Assembly: GCA_024811115.1 (NCBI GenBank) | Contig: JAKOGH010000341.1 | Span: forward strand, 1 to 64,000 | DNA: 64,000 nucleotides | Source of the DNA: Terana coerulea | Taxonomy: Eukaryota > Basidiomycota > Agaricomycetes > Polyporales > Phanerochaetaceae | Direction of reading: 5' to 3' | Shown here: piece by piece, positions 22,512 through 34,387 of the stretch | How positions within the stretch are numbered: position 1 is the stretch's first letter | Layout: each line of letters starts with the position of its first letter | Made by a program: the position numbers and the translations under genes | The notes under the pieces: generated by a model | Databases searched by the model: none | What the model was told of the DNA's origin: nothing | What the model saw: the letters and a program-made list of their open reading frames with translations, nothing else

Positions 22512-23904
22512 ATGCCACCGCCGGCACCACCACCACCACACGAACTATCGCCGTCTAGCTCCGTGACCCGCCACGAGAGCGAGAAGGGCGACGGAGGCGA
22601 GAAGATGGAGGATACGAGGAGAGAGAAGGTGGACAACGGCGCACGCACGACGGAGACAGAGGTACCTCAACGGCCGCCAGGGGGCGACGACATCGAGACG
22701 GACGACGAAACCCTTTCATACACGTCTGGCCCGCCTTCGCTCAACTATACCCTCCGCACGAACGAACGCGAACGATACATTGTCATCTTCTTCATGCTCC
22801 TGCTCGTCGAGACTGGCGTGCTACCCCTCATTCTTTTCTACTCCCTCCGCTGGGGCGCCCACCTCAGCATAACGAAGAACCTCGCCATCATTACAAGTCT
22901 CATCGGCACTGTCAGCGGTCTCAAGATTGCGCAGCGGACGTATCAGCTCTGGTTCCGCACCGGACACGAAAGTCGCAGGCCAATTGGAGCGGGAAGATGG
23001 GGCGTGGATACTTTCCAGTCCGTTGTACACATTTATCTCACGCTCGGCCCAGTGCTAACCGACACACCAGTGTCCTCGTTGGCATCGCTATGTGGGGATT
23101 CTTCGTCCCGTTAATCATTGGTTCTTCGCTCACGCCCGCGAACGTCCCCACTGTCGCAATGGCGCTCCCTTGCGTCATGCTCGCCTTTTGCGTACCCATG
23201 CTTATCACCGGCATCTGGGATCGCCGCATCCGCGTCCCCTTCCGCGTCTCGTCCCTTCCAAAGAACTCGCCACTGCCGCCGATGACCTACACTATTGTGG
23301 AAGACATCATCGCCGTCGACGGAGGTGGTGGATTGGACTTCCGTCACGCATGGGCGCATCGCTACCAGTCAAGCGTCGTTATTCGCCGACTTTTGCGCAA
23401 CACCTCGATATGGTGGGGTGCAAGCGGGACACTCATCGGCGTTGCCCTCATCGTCGCGGCATGGGAGGCTCCCGAAGATACAGCATACGGCCTCGGGTAC
23501 GGCATCCCGTGGCTGTGGGCCCTGCTCGCCGCCGCCACCACCATCGTCTACGTCCATGAGATGCTCATCAAGGAGAAGCGCGAGTGGGTTGAGGGCGACG
23601 TGCATCGCGACGTGCAGCTCCGCGTGCAGCTGAAGGGCGACGAGGCGGACCGGAGGTCGAGCGCCGCGCGCGGTGGCGGCGGCGGCAGCAGGACAAGGCG
23701 ACGCGGCTGAGCGCCGTCATGAGCGGGGAGAGCGGCGTGAGCCAGATGACGCAGGCGAGGCAGGCGGGCGTGGATGTGCGGGACTTCGCGGCGGAGCCGC
23801 CGAGCTCGGCGCAGGGAGGACCGCCGTTGCCCGAGCGGAGTCCGACGCCGACGGGACGGCCGCATACCCCACCGTTGTCTCCCAGGGCGGACGAGCGGGT
23901 ATGA
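22512..23904 (+). CDS. fungal polytopic membrane protein of unknown function
   Basis: Exon 1 is 22512-23017, a 53 bp intron follows, exon 2 starts at 23071; the join reads WGVDTF-HVLVGIAMWG. An N-terminal acidic, disordered part of about 95 residues with PPPAPPPP and many E/D/K precedes some six membrane segments: YIVIFFMLLLVETGVLPLIL, a GTVSGL helix, IAMWGFFVPLIIGSS, CVMLAFCVPMLITGI, WWGASGTLIGVALIVAAW and IPWLWALLAAATTIVYVHE. I know similar uncharacterised proteins only from fungi. The first frame ends after RTRRRG at 23710 (381 residues). Another frame continues sensibly as DKATRLSAVMSGESGVSQMT to a stop at 23904, so a one-base slip in the GGC-repeat near 23670-23690 probably hides a longer tail (446 residues). 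No enzymatic motif is visible. Confidence 0.8.
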
Positions 23905-24931
23905 AGAGGAAATATGTCGCAATGCACCTTTTATATGTGGATCGCTTTGAACGCTCTTCCTCTCTTTCCCTGGATGTCCCCTTGTTGTGTCTTTCATAGG
24001 ATTATCCCTCGGTTCCTTGTAATATTATCTTGCGGTTCTATGGTATCAGTCTTTACGCACTTCTTTACAAGTAATGTAGCTCAACAAGCTGATAATACCT
24101 ATGTTGTCTCTCGATGCCGAAAATCGGCGAGCAGTCTGGCAGTTTGCAAGCAACGGAGCATTCAAAAAGCTTCGAGGTAAAGGAGCCAAAATCGCACAGG
24201 GCTCATGATATGAAGTTCGAGATATGACATGTACAGCCCGTAACGTACATGGCTGTGGTGTAGTAGAGAGTCAACGAAAATTCAAATAACGTTCAAAGTT
24301 CAGACCAGCCCGAGGTGAGTGAGCCGCGCGCTTGCGTCATCGAAATGCCGACGGCTTCCAAATTTGGCCATCCGAGTCCGTCCTTCGTCCCACCGTGTCC
24401 AACCATGTCGGCACTTCCCCTCTATGCGTACGGTTGGCGAGACACTGGCGATCCTCGGTCTCTAGCCAGCTGCCTTGTTCAGGGTCAGAGAGTCAGAGCC
24501 AGAGCAAATTCTGTAGATTACGATGGAAACCGACGTGAATAGCGGCTAGGAAGTGCTGCTACCTGCGGGGGTCTGGGTGTGAGTGAACCACTGGCCAACG
24601 TCTCTGTTGCCCTGCCGGTCGTCTGTAGCGGCATCTCCGTGAGAAACGATTGCCGAATGAAGATCTGACTTCGCGACTTCGCCACCGCTTTCGAGTCGGC
24701 GAGTGCCCTTTGCTCTTCCTGCCAACTTCTTGCTCCCCTACACCAGTCTGACCGCTTACCAGGTCAGCACGTTTTATTCAATTAGTCTACGGAGCCTCCA
24801 TTTGTTTACTCACCAGAGAGTCTTCTGCAACAACGTTAACGACGTAAACGCCTGCTCTGTTCGGTTGTTTCAGTTTTGCAATATTGAGACAAACGCGCTG
24901 GGACGATACCAGAGAACCCGGAAAAGAAAAA
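23905..24931. other. intergenic region
   Basis: 3' flank of the membrane-protein gene, then the 5' region of the F-box gene at 24932. AT-rich near 23990-24080. No gene, repeat or RNA signature is seen in it. Confidence 0.45.
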
Positions 24932-26741
24932 ATGGAGCGCAATGCAGGAGAGCCCAAGTACGTGGCTATACTCAGTTCTATGTTAACATACCTTACAATT
25001 GGCGTGCAGAGTACTTGCCATCCGGCTTGCGACTCCTGAGCTTACGGCCCTGCAAGCAGAAAGAAAAGTTCTGGAAGACAAGATTGCCGGGTACAACAAG
25101 AAGATTGTCTTGCAGAAACGCAAACTCAACACGCTTATTCCCATTGCAAGGCTGCCTCCTGAGCTTCTTACCGAAGTCTTCATGCACCACATCGCGGAGT
25201 GGCAGCCGCCCTTGCCCTGGCAACTCGCTGCTGGCCCGAACGCTTATGGCGGATGGGTGCGGTTCTCGCACGTATCCCATCACTGGAGGGAAGTTGCCCT
25301 GAACTCACCAAGACTGTGGAGTAGTTTCAACATGAGACGTCTGGACTTCACGACTACTATGCTAGCTCGGTCGAAGCGGGCACCGTTGAGGGTGAAGACT
25401 ACGGTTGACCGGATAGAAACTGATTCAAGTAGGCTTGTCTTGGCCGAGCTCTCTCGTATGCAGGCCTTGGAGATTTTGTTTACCTCTACAAGACCACCGA
25501 ATATCGACCTCGACACCATCAAATCGGCACCCAAGCTGCAGTCTCTGAAACTTGGATTTAAGCATTGCGACAGGGATCAATCTCAAGAACTACCGCTATT
25601 CTTGCCCTTTGAGAATATCGACATGCCGTCACTGACCGAGCTGCGAATAACTGACGTGCAAATACCTCTGTCCCATCCAATCTTCAAGGCCACGTTGACA
25701 AGCCTGACCTTCAGATATCTCCCGATAGGTCGTTCGTGGGTCTTCCTCGGCACTCCTCGGGTACTCGACGCGCTGTCTCAGATGCCTTCCTTGAAGACTC
25801 TCCATTTATCCGGGCTCTACGATCCAGAACTCGTAATTGACGACGCGTTACCTTCGCCGTCACGCACGGTCACCCTAGCGAAACTCAAGTCGTTGACACT
25901 TGATGCGCCTGGTCGGGAGATGGCTAATCTTCTCAATCATCTGTCTTTCCCGACCTCCGTCACGCTCAAGCTCGTATGCACCGCAGATCGCCAGCAAACC
26001 CTCCCTTTCCTTGGTCCCGCTCTTGCATCCAAGCTCTGCAGCCTGACAGCGTTTAGTCCAGTCTCCCCGATATTGTCCATCTTCGCTACCGACGTGCGGC
26101 TCAGATGCTGGCTGCGGCAGCTCCCGGTCGAGAGCCTCAGGTCGGCGAGCGGACCACATGTCGATCTACGTGTACAAAACGCCGAGGAAAGTTTCTTCGC
26201 CGCTTTGTTCGACGCACTGCCACTGGCGGACGCACGCACCTTGCTTTACACTCCGGAAGTGAGCTCTGGATGGCTCGCGGTGTGCCAGAAGAGGATGACG
26301 CGATTGCGCGAGCTGGGTGTCAACCAAGTGAGCGAAAGCGGGCTGCCGGATCTCTTGTGTGAGCATGTCCCGGCAGAGCCGCCGAGCAATACCGATCAAA
26401 CGCGACCTGTTCTCCCGGACCTGAAGGTGCTCCAGCTCACGGGCATACAAATGCGTACGGGCACTCGCGACGCACAGGAGCGCGAGCTACTCGGGAGATA
26501 CATAAAGGCGCTGAAAATGCGAAGCATCTCTGGATATCCACTAGCTCGACTTGCGCTTTTGAAATGCTTCAACATCGACGGTGAGGATATTGGCTCTCTT
26601 GAAGGGGTCGCGGAGGAAGTGTACTGGGACAAAGTTCAGCAATGGGTGAAAGCTAAGGTGGAGGAGGATGATTGGTCCGATGAAGAGCGGTACTTTAGTT
26701 ATGGCGGCTACGATGATGATTATTTATATCCATCTTACTAG
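24932..26741 (+). CDS. F-box protein with N-terminal coiled coil and LRR-like region, intact
   Basis: Exon 1 is 24932-24957 (MERNAGEPK), a 52 bp intron follows, exon 2 is 25010-26741, giving 585 residues without a break. A coiled coil of about 30 residues (LQAERKVLEDKIAGYNKKI) leads into LNTLIPIARLPPELLTEVF, the F-box, and SHVSHHWREVALNSPRLWSS. The remainder is leucine-rich with repeating LKSLTLDA-type strands and an acidic tail (EEDDWSDEERYF). Such proteins are expanded in agaricomycetes; presumed SCF substrate receptor, target unknown. It belongs to the same subfamily as the plus-strand F-box genes from 34388 onwards. Confidence 0.9.
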
Positions 26742-26929
26742 CAGGTTTCAAGTTGTTCTTGTTTATAATTGATCCTTGTAATCACAACAGCTCGTGCCAG
26801 ATATGATTAAATGAGGTCGGTTAATGTGAAATGCATACAGTGCACGGAAAGGCACTGTAAGGATATATTATGGTCATATTTCTACCATCTTCTTTCGACC
26901 TACAACATCATTTTGCACATTTATTCCCC

Positions 26930-27918
26930 TTATAAACAAACACTGAGAATGCCGCAGCTGACTCGGTTTCTTGTGCCAGGCAAGCACACCGCGCGGGATG
27001 AAGTCGTCACGCATAAGACACGTCGACACCATGTACGGATCCACCACGCCGTGCGTCGCGCCCGCCAACGAATGCCGGCAGGACCGGCCTCGAGCGTGTA
27101 CGTCCCGCGCGGCGGGACCGTCGCGACCACGTACTTCGTCGTCAGCGCCACGCCAGTGACGAGAACGAGGTCCACGCCCTTGAGGGGCGGCTTCTCCCCC
27201 CGCGCCGTGGCATCGCCGGCCAAGTCTTTGTGATGCCGGCTCATCCATTCGCGCAATAGGACTAGCTTCTCGTGATGCACGACGTGCTCCCGAATACCTC
27301 CTAAAGGAAGCAGTGCGTTGAGCTTCTCTTTGCGTGGATTGATGACCGTGTAGGTTCGATGCCTGTAGAAAGCGTGAGGAGGTTTTCAAGGAAAGTCGCT
27401 GCGGCTTGATAAAATTGCGGCCATGCTTACCGGGTCAATGCATCGCATTGGGCATCTTGTACTTGCAGGCGACCAGAGCAGCAAAGAGCATACGGGTGGA
27501 TTGTGGTAGACTCGAGCCTGTCGACGTCGTCCTTGAAGTTGAGCTGAATCAAATGAGGGTTTGCGTCCTTTGGGTCCAAGCCCAGGCCCGTCCACTGGGT
27601 TGCCGTCCACACGGTTCGAACCTGGCCGTCGCGAAAATACCCGACATCGCCGACCTGAACACACTTGCTGTTGTAAGGACAGGAATTCCATACAGTCAGC
27701 CAGCCGGGGTATGCGCCTCGCATCTGCGTGACGCAGCGTTCGACTTCTGCCTTGTCCGAAAGAATAGGCGGCTCGCTTTGGTCCCGCTCCGCATTCGGAT
27801 GGAGCGCCGCGAGGCACGAGAAGCACGTCCTGCCATCCGTCAGCCATTGGGATTGCTTTGGAAAATCCGTTGAGCAAACAGTGAGCCGTAAATCAAGCGA
27901 AAAATCTCCACGCCACAT
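26930..27918 (-). CDS. agaricomycete GDVG-motif protein of unknown function (5' end uncertain)
   Basis: The upstream exon reads YPGWLTVWNSCPYNSKCVQVGDVGYFRDGQ near 27600-27715, then a 68 bp intron (27430-27363) joins ALTR to HRTYTVINPRKEKLN. Further on is GVDLVLVTGVALTTKYVVATV. The pairing of a GDVG.xRDG segment with a later VDL.LV.G segment is shared with the gene at 55255-57298, so both belong to one family, which I know only as uncharacterised agaricomycete proteins. After LEAGPAG near 27090 no recognisable continuation in one frame is seen, so the 3' part is either broken or has introns I cannot place. The start is not resolved; 27918 is the nearest in-frame ATG (MWRGDF) but an intron near 27850 is possible. 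Confidence 0.6.
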
Positions 27919-28733
27919 TCGACTTACGTGCCTTTGGTGATTCGGCGCTTCCTGGAACGCCCCTGCCGTGCTTGAGACGACATGCAGAACAGGGACTGTT
28001 GCACCCGCACATCCTTGTGTGGTGCACAAAAATGTACCTAACTGTCTGAATTGCGTCGCAGCGAGTGCTTGTGCCGTCACATGATGCAGTTTCCATCGAG
28101 GAGCGTATTGTCCTATTCATGGGTGTAGAACGCCACCGCAACGTGACCCAGGGAAAAGGCAAAAAAGCGTTACTACCATGGCCATTGTGTCAACACCAGT
28201 CAGGAATGTGGCGGCCAGAACGTGCTCACAAGGCTTCGCGACGGGAACCAGTTTCCTGGTAACTGGACGAGAGAATCAACAGCGTATCAGGCTGAGCGGT
28301 GTATGACGTTACCCGTCCCCGGTCGCAGCTCGCGCCAGCCCAGCCGCTTCGACGGGCGCGAAACCCGCCTCCGAGGCGGATACGGGACGAGATAGGACAA
28401 CCATTACGCGGACCGCGGGTCTGAGGTGGAAGGAGTCGCAAGACAGCCGGCGTGCAGCTTCGAAGCGCCGGCTCGGCGCGCTGACGCCACAAAGCCGACC
28501 GCCATCACATCCAGCACTTTGGCTCGCCGCCTCAACCCCTCTCAGGAGCCAGGAAGCGTGAAAGGAACATCCAGATTGCGGCCGCGTTATGCGACGGAAT
28601 ATACTTGTGCTAAAATACATGCTATGGAGAGGATACGCGTAGAGTGCAGGGGCATGACTGTCCAGGTGGAGTGGTAGTGAGGTGAGATGGCGATGGAGTA
28701 GGATGGGTGCATTAGGGTGTGTGTGCGTGCACA
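27919..28733. other. intergenic region
   Basis: Upstream of the GDVG-family gene and downstream of the aquaporin. Contains a GC-rich near-palindrome at 28365-28380 (CCGCCTCCGAGGCGG), which could form a small hairpin in the aquaporin 3' flank. No gene supported. Confidence 0.4.
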
Positions 28734-29946
28734 TCAGACGGCGCTGCCGTTCGGTCTGCCCGCGTCGCTGCTGACGCCGACGTCGCCGATGTACCGCGCC
28801 TGCCCCTGGCTGTCCCGCTCGGCGTCCACGCTGCGGCCCGGGCTGCCCCTGCTGGCGGACGAGCGCGAGCGGACGACCTCGATGGGGTCCTTCGGCGACG
28901 CCTCGGGCACGATCTCGTCTTGGCCGGGGTTGAGCTTCCAGTACCGGTTGCTAAAAGAGCGGGAAAAGTGAGCGACGGATACCATGGAGCGGGAGAGGGA
29001 AGATGCGCACTGCTTCAGGATGGCGTAGAACAGGGCGGCGAATACTGAGCCAATGCCAGGGCCAACCCAGTACTGCAGAGGGGACGCGTGAGTGCCATGT
29101 AGAGACCGAAAAGGGAAGCGTGAAGCGCGTACCACCCAGTGTGTGCCATACGGAAACCCGGTCACCACAGCGGGACCAAATGCGCGTGCGGTGTTGGCGG
29201 CTCCGCCGGTGTAATACACCGAGAACAGCTCACAGATGAACAAGGTCAAGCCAATGCCGACCTGCATACACGCGTGAGTATAATGCAAAGCTTCTATCAA
29301 AGTGACACTCACGGGAGCGAAAGGCGTCGCGATGTGCTTCTCCGCAGCTAACATGAGGACCGCCATGCACAAGCATGCAGTGACGAACGCTTCGATGAAC
29401 ACGCCCTGCGCGGGGTTGATCCCGGGAGCAAGCACGGTGCTAGCAGACGTCATGAGCATCCGAGGCTTCCTGAGACAGTTCTACAACGTACTTCGCCGCC
29501 ATCGGCCCCGGCGTCAACGCCAGCACCAGCGCCGCCGCCGCGATCCCGCCAACGAGCTGCGCGACGCAGTACATCACAAAGCGCACGGGCCCGATGATCC
29601 CGCTCAGGAAGAGCGCGGTCGCGACGTTCGGGTTGAACAGGCCGCCGGTGACGCGGAAGAAGAGCCAGGCGGAGACGAGGAGCGCGAAGCCGAAGGAGAG
29701 CGCGATGTACATGATGCGGTTCACGCCGGTGCCGACACTCGCGCCCTCGCTGCCCGCCTCTGCCGCGGATGCCTGCACGCCGCCGAAGGCGAGGGTCAGG
29801 AAGGTCGTCGTGCCGATAAACTCGAGCGACGCGGCGTAGAGGTCGTCCTTCCAGCCGGCAAAGTACCCCGTCCGTGCAGGAGCTGCGTTCATGCCGCCTT
29901 TGTAGTCGCCCGGTGGAGGATGGCTTCTCTTTGAGCGCCCAAACAT
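28734..29946 (-). CDS. aquaporin (major intrinsic protein), fungal type
   Basis: Six-helix water/solute channel. Exons 29946-29492, 29439-29313, 29261-29133, 29072-29011, 28950-28734 (introns 52, 51, 60, 60 bp) give 329 residues with no break. The two pore loops are GGLFNPNVATAL (usually NPA) and GGAANTARAFGP (usually NPAR). These altered asparagine boxes are known among fungal aquaporins. Helices include EFIGTTTFLTLAFGG, MYIALSFGFALLVSAWLFF, VMYCVAQLVGGIAAAALVLA, GVFIEAFVTACLCMAVLM and VGIGLTLFICELFSVYY. A cytoplasmic N-terminus of about 35 residues and an acidic, Ser/Arg-rich tail flank the core. It may pass water, glycerol or small neutral solutes; selectivity cannot be told from sequence alone. 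Confidence 0.92.
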
Positions 29947-30559
29947 CGTCGTGCTCGTACGGGTGGTCGTGAGAGGTCGAGGAGGGGGAGGGGGAGGGAG
30001 AAGGAGAAGGTGGGGAGACGGTGAGCGTCGCGGGACCGCTATATAGCGGGTGGCGGCGGCTGACCATGATAGGGGCTTAGCTTGAATGACAGGCTTCGAC
30101 TGCAGCTGACGTCGGTAAACTGTTCCCGATCTAGACAATTACGGCCAGCCCGCACACCAGAGACGCTGGGGCTCAAAGGAAGCAGAACTGCGGAAGCGAT
30201 CCATGGCAAGTGGAAGACACCGGACGTGCATGTGTCTGGACAACAGCGGAAACAAACATGGGGAAAGGCGAGTTGAACCTGATCTATACGCCGTGGGAAG
30301 AGGACGGTGATGCGGGTGACGTACACGACCGATGGGGTGGGGAGGTCTACTGATACAACGTGGATAGCATGGCCCGAGCAAAGCGACGTTACGGAGTGGG
30401 GTTGACCACAGAGTAGTCTACAATGATACTTTGTACCGATAAGTACCGGGCCTCTAAATGAAACGTTAACCTTCGTCACTCTGGGATGTCGAGTTCCTTC
30501 ATCCGCGGCAATCGGGAGATAGAGTTGGGCGTTTATGCTCGTTCGTCGAGATGTCGAGT
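29947..30559. other. aquaporin promoter and HSP78 3' flank
   Basis: Just upstream of the aquaporin start on the coding strand lies a long pyrimidine-rich stretch (CTCCCCCTCCCCCTCC) at 29975-30005 and, further up, a TATATAGC motif near 30040-30047, a plausible core promoter about 95 bp from the start codon. No gene in the rest. Confidence 0.5.
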
Positions 30560-33389
30560 TCACTCGGGCCGAGCACTGGCAGCCTCGTCGAGTTCAATAG
30601 ACGACGACGTCGATGCCGCCGAGGCCACGGACGCATCGGGCGGGTGATTTTCTTGGATTTCCAGCTTTCCGTCCTCGCACACACGAATGTGCACCGTGTC
30701 CCCATCCCTAGGCATCGCCAGCCGTGGTCAGCTCAAGTTCGCACGCGGTATCGTGCGCAGCTCACCTGATCGTCCCCCGCAGCATCTTCTGCGCCAGCGG
30801 GAACAGCACGTCCGTCCGCACCACCCGCGCGATCGCCCGCGCGCCGTACACGGCTGAGTACCCCTGCGCCGCCAGCCACTCCCGCGCCGCGGGCTGCACG
30901 TCCAGCGCGATCCGCCGGCCCGCCAGGCGCGCCGCGACGTCGCACAGGCGCAGGTCCACAACTTGCAGCACCGACGCGCGCGACAGCTTGTTGAACACGA
31001 GCATCGCGTCCAGCCGGTTCAGCAGCTCGGGCGGGAAGAACTCTTGTGTGTGCTCGAGCACCTGCGCGCGCGCCTCTGGCGTGACGACACCCTGCGCGTC
31101 CGTCGCGCCGTCGCGTGCGAGGATGCCGGAGCCGAGGTTGCTCGTGAGGCAGACGATCGTGTTCCGGAAGTCGACCTTGCGGCCCTGGCTGTCCGTGATC
31201 GTGCCCTCGTCGAGGATCTGCAGCAGGATCATCGCGACGTCCTTGTGCGCCTTCTCCAGCTCGTCGAGCAGGATTACCGCGTACGGCTTCCGGCGCACGG
31301 CCTCCGTCAGCTGCCCGCCCTCCTCGAACCCGACGTAGCCCGGCGCGGCGCCGATGAGCCGCGAGATCGTGTGGCGGTCGTGGTACTCGGACATGTTGAT
31401 GTTGATCAGCCCCCGCTGCTCGTCGTTGAACAGGAATCCGGCGAGCGCCTTGCAGAGCTCCGTCTTGCCCACACCTGTAGGCCCAAGGAAGAGGAAGGAC
31501 GCGACGGGTCGGTTGGGCGCCTGCAGCCCGGCGCGGGAGATACGCACCGCGTCGGAAACCGCGCTGACGACGTGCTCCTGGCCGACGACGCGCTGTCCCA
31601 GGACGTCCTCCATGTGCACGAGCTTCTCTCGCTCGCCCTTCAACAGGTTCGTTACGGGAATGCCGGTCGCCTTCGCTACGACCCGCGAGATGTCGCCCGA
31701 CGTCACGCGGTCGTGCAGCATCCTCAGGGGGCCCTCCTCCCTCTCCGCATCGCTCTGCGCCCGCTCCTCCTCCCTCGGCAGCTGCCGCTCCAGCTCCGGA
31801 ATCGTCGCGAATCGCAGCCGGCTCGCCTTCTCATACTGCCCCTGCCGCTGCGCGACGTCGAGTGCGTGCTTCGCCGCCTCGATCTGCTCTTTGAGTTCCT
31901 TCAGGCGCTGCTGCCGCGCGCGCTCCGCCTGCCAGACGCGCTCGAGACTGCTTGCTTCCTCGCGCTTCCTCTGAAGCTTAGCTTCGACCGCGTCGCGCCG
32001 CTCGACACTGAACACGTCCTGCTCGTTCTTGAGCGACTCGAGCTCGATCTGGAGGGTCATGATCTCGCGGTCCAGCGCTTCCAGCTCGTCGGGCTTGGAC
32101 TCCTGGGCAGGCGCAGCGCCGACGCGGCTTCGTCCACGAGGTCGATGGCTTTGTCGGGAAGGAACCTGTCTGAGATGTACCGCGCAGAGTAGACGGCCGC
32201 TGGGGGTACAATTCAGCCAGATACTTTAGAGTGTTGGAAAGGGAAGCATACCGGTGACTAGTGCGCTGTCACTGATCTCGACGCCATGGTGCACTTCGTA
32301 CCGCGGTTTAAGACCTCGAAGGATGCTGATGGTAGACTCCACAGATGGCTCATCGATGCTCACAGGCTGGAAGCGGCGCTCCAGCGCGGCATCTTTCCCA
32401 ATGGTCTTCCTATACTCGTCGGCTAAGGCACGGCGTGAGCCACGCAACAGCAAGTAGTAGATAAAAGAAACGTACGGGTAGTGGCGCCAACAAGCTGCAG
32501 CCCTCTCGCCAGCGCGGGTTTGATCATCTGTCCAGCGTCGATGCTCCCTTCCGCTTTGCCAAGATTAAACAAGGTATCTGGACCCGCGGACCTCGTCAGT
32601 CTCACATGCACTCGCAGAGCTGGATCGAATTTTACGCACGGACTTCGTCAATGAAACAGATGACGTTCCCCGCCTCGTCCTCGATGTCCTTGAGCAGCGC
32701 CTTGAACTTCTCCTCGAACTGGCCGCGGATGCCCGAGCCGGCCATGATCGATGCGAGGTCGATGGACAGCACGCGCTTGTGCTGCAGGCTCTCGGGCACC
32801 TCCTTCGCCACGATGCGGCTCGCGAGCCCTTCGAGAATCGCGGTCTTGCCGACGCCGGGCGGGCCTATCAGGACCGGGTTCGATTTCGTTCGTCTTGAGA
32901 GGACTGACGGGTTAGGTCAACGGGTGCACCGAAAGACTCTCAGGGAGGGGCACGTACTTTGGATTGTTCTCCGAATCTCTTCGTCTCTTCCAATCGTAGG
33001 ATCTAACTTGCCGTTCTTCGCCAGCTCGGTGAGGTCCACGCTCTGCGGTCGCGTCAGCTTCACCCATGCCCCACAACGCGCAAAACATAACATGATACGC
33101 ACATACTCCTTCAACGCCTGCCCCTTCTCGGGCTTGTTCCCAAAGATGTTGAATCCGCCAGGTCCGCCCATGCCGCCCATGCCGCCGCCAGGAGGCTGCG
33201 ACGCGTACCCCTCCGTTGCCCTGCTCCCTGAAGCGAAGGCGGGCGAGTTATAGGTTGGTACACATGTGCGGTTGGTACAGCAGTTCTTCGAAAGAGCCCA
33301 TTAGGGACGGCGGCCCGTGGTGCGAATACGCTGAGTCGTCTGGCCGAAGACGTGAGTGTATGCGTTTGGCGTTCTGGAAGCCGGAGCAT
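30560..33389 (-). CDS. HSP78: mitochondrial ClpB-type disaggregase Hsp78
   Basis: Hexameric AAA+ chaperone that extracts proteins from aggregates in the mitochondrial matrix. The start gives an Arg/Ser-rich presequence ([19 protein letters not shown]), then a Gly-rich linker ([13 protein letters not shown]) and KGQALKEY, so the ClpB N-domain is absent, as in Hsp78. NBD1 holds Walker [10 protein letters not shown] and Walker B ICFIDEVH; a charged coiled-coil M-domain follows; NBD2 holds [10 protein letters not shown] and [13 protein letters not shown] with a sensor-2 GAR. The last exon (30707-30560) encodes [17 protein letters not shown] and an acidic tail. Introns that I place: 33102-33043, 32957-32904, 32639-32578, 32475-32423, 32251-32200, 30765-30708. 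The first exon junction (33222-33274) is unclear. One base is missing near 32104-32110 between SALRL and QESKPDEL. About 800 residues expected. Confidence 0.92.
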
Positions 33390-34387
33390 TGAGCGCGTGG
33401 AGCCGATTATCCAAGTGTCGTACAGTGGTGTTGAGTGGGCGTCGTAGACTGTGAGATCGAAGCGAGAGAGCAGCAGCAGACTCAGGATGTTTTATGGTGA
33501 GTGCCTTTGAGACATGGTGGCGGGACGAAGGACGGAGAGGTTTCTAGAGAAGTCGGCGGCACGCTCAGCATCATTTGGCGCCGCCTGGCCAAATTTGGCA
33601 GCCGTCGGCATTTTGATGACGCAAGCGCGCGGCTCTCCTCGCGACTCAAGCTGGTTTTTGTCCTGCTCCCTCCGGTCCTGAACAGGGCAGCTGGCTAGCG
33701 AGCCAGGATCGTCCGGAACCCATTTCTCCGGGAACTTTCACTTCCCTTTATTCCCCACCGGATGCCTCACTCGGGTAAATTGTTGACACATTAAGTAGTG
33801 CATACTTAGTACTATGACTCGCTCAATCAGAAGGATGTCCAGGTGCGCCAGTTAACTTCCTCTCCACTTGGTTTGCACGCATTTACAATGCCATGTGTAC
33901 TTACGGGGCGACTTGTCGCCCACTAGTCCAAATTCAATCCCCAGAACAAACAGAGTGGACGGGGCCCTCCGTGGTCCCGGTGGCTGGACGCAACGGGGTT
34001 GCCGGATAGTCCCACGCCACAAATCCTGTTTGGAAAATTGAGCGATCAATCACTTTTCTGTCTTGAATCATAGCGACCACATCTCGCGTACGAAGCAGCA
34101 GCAGCAAATTTGCCGTAAGCGTTTTGGCACAAGACAATGTCATACTCACACCTTTATTAAGAACATAAGTACCTGACACTGCGCCACCCGGCGACCTACG
34201 GCTGCTTATCGTCGACCGCACGAAAATTGCCCCAGACGCCTTTCCTCCGAGAGGTGCTGCTACTACAGTAGAGTCCTATGTGGAAACTGCTCAAAAAAGG
34301 ACTGGGAGTGCCACAGTAAGGATTAGGTTGCATATATTTGTCTGCGTTCACTGAACTATTCTCGACAGAATCACGAGCGTACCTCAC
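33390..34387. other. divergent intergenic region between HSP78 and F-box gene
   Basis: About 1 kb holding the HSP78 promoter (leftwards) and that of the F-box gene. Heat-shock elements might be expected, but I see no clear array of three inverted nGAAn units. No gene supported. Confidence 0.4.

Noticed and set aside
27919..28260. Extra N-terminal exons for the GDVG gene at 26930
   Set aside because: Open frames exist, but no shared motif with the paralogue at 55255-57298 and no convincing splice pair was found.
30963..32192. Long plus-strand open frame of 409 codons
   Set aside because: It lies antisense to HSP78 exons; its amino acids are the complement shadow of Leu/Arg/Glu-rich codons, with no domain similarity.
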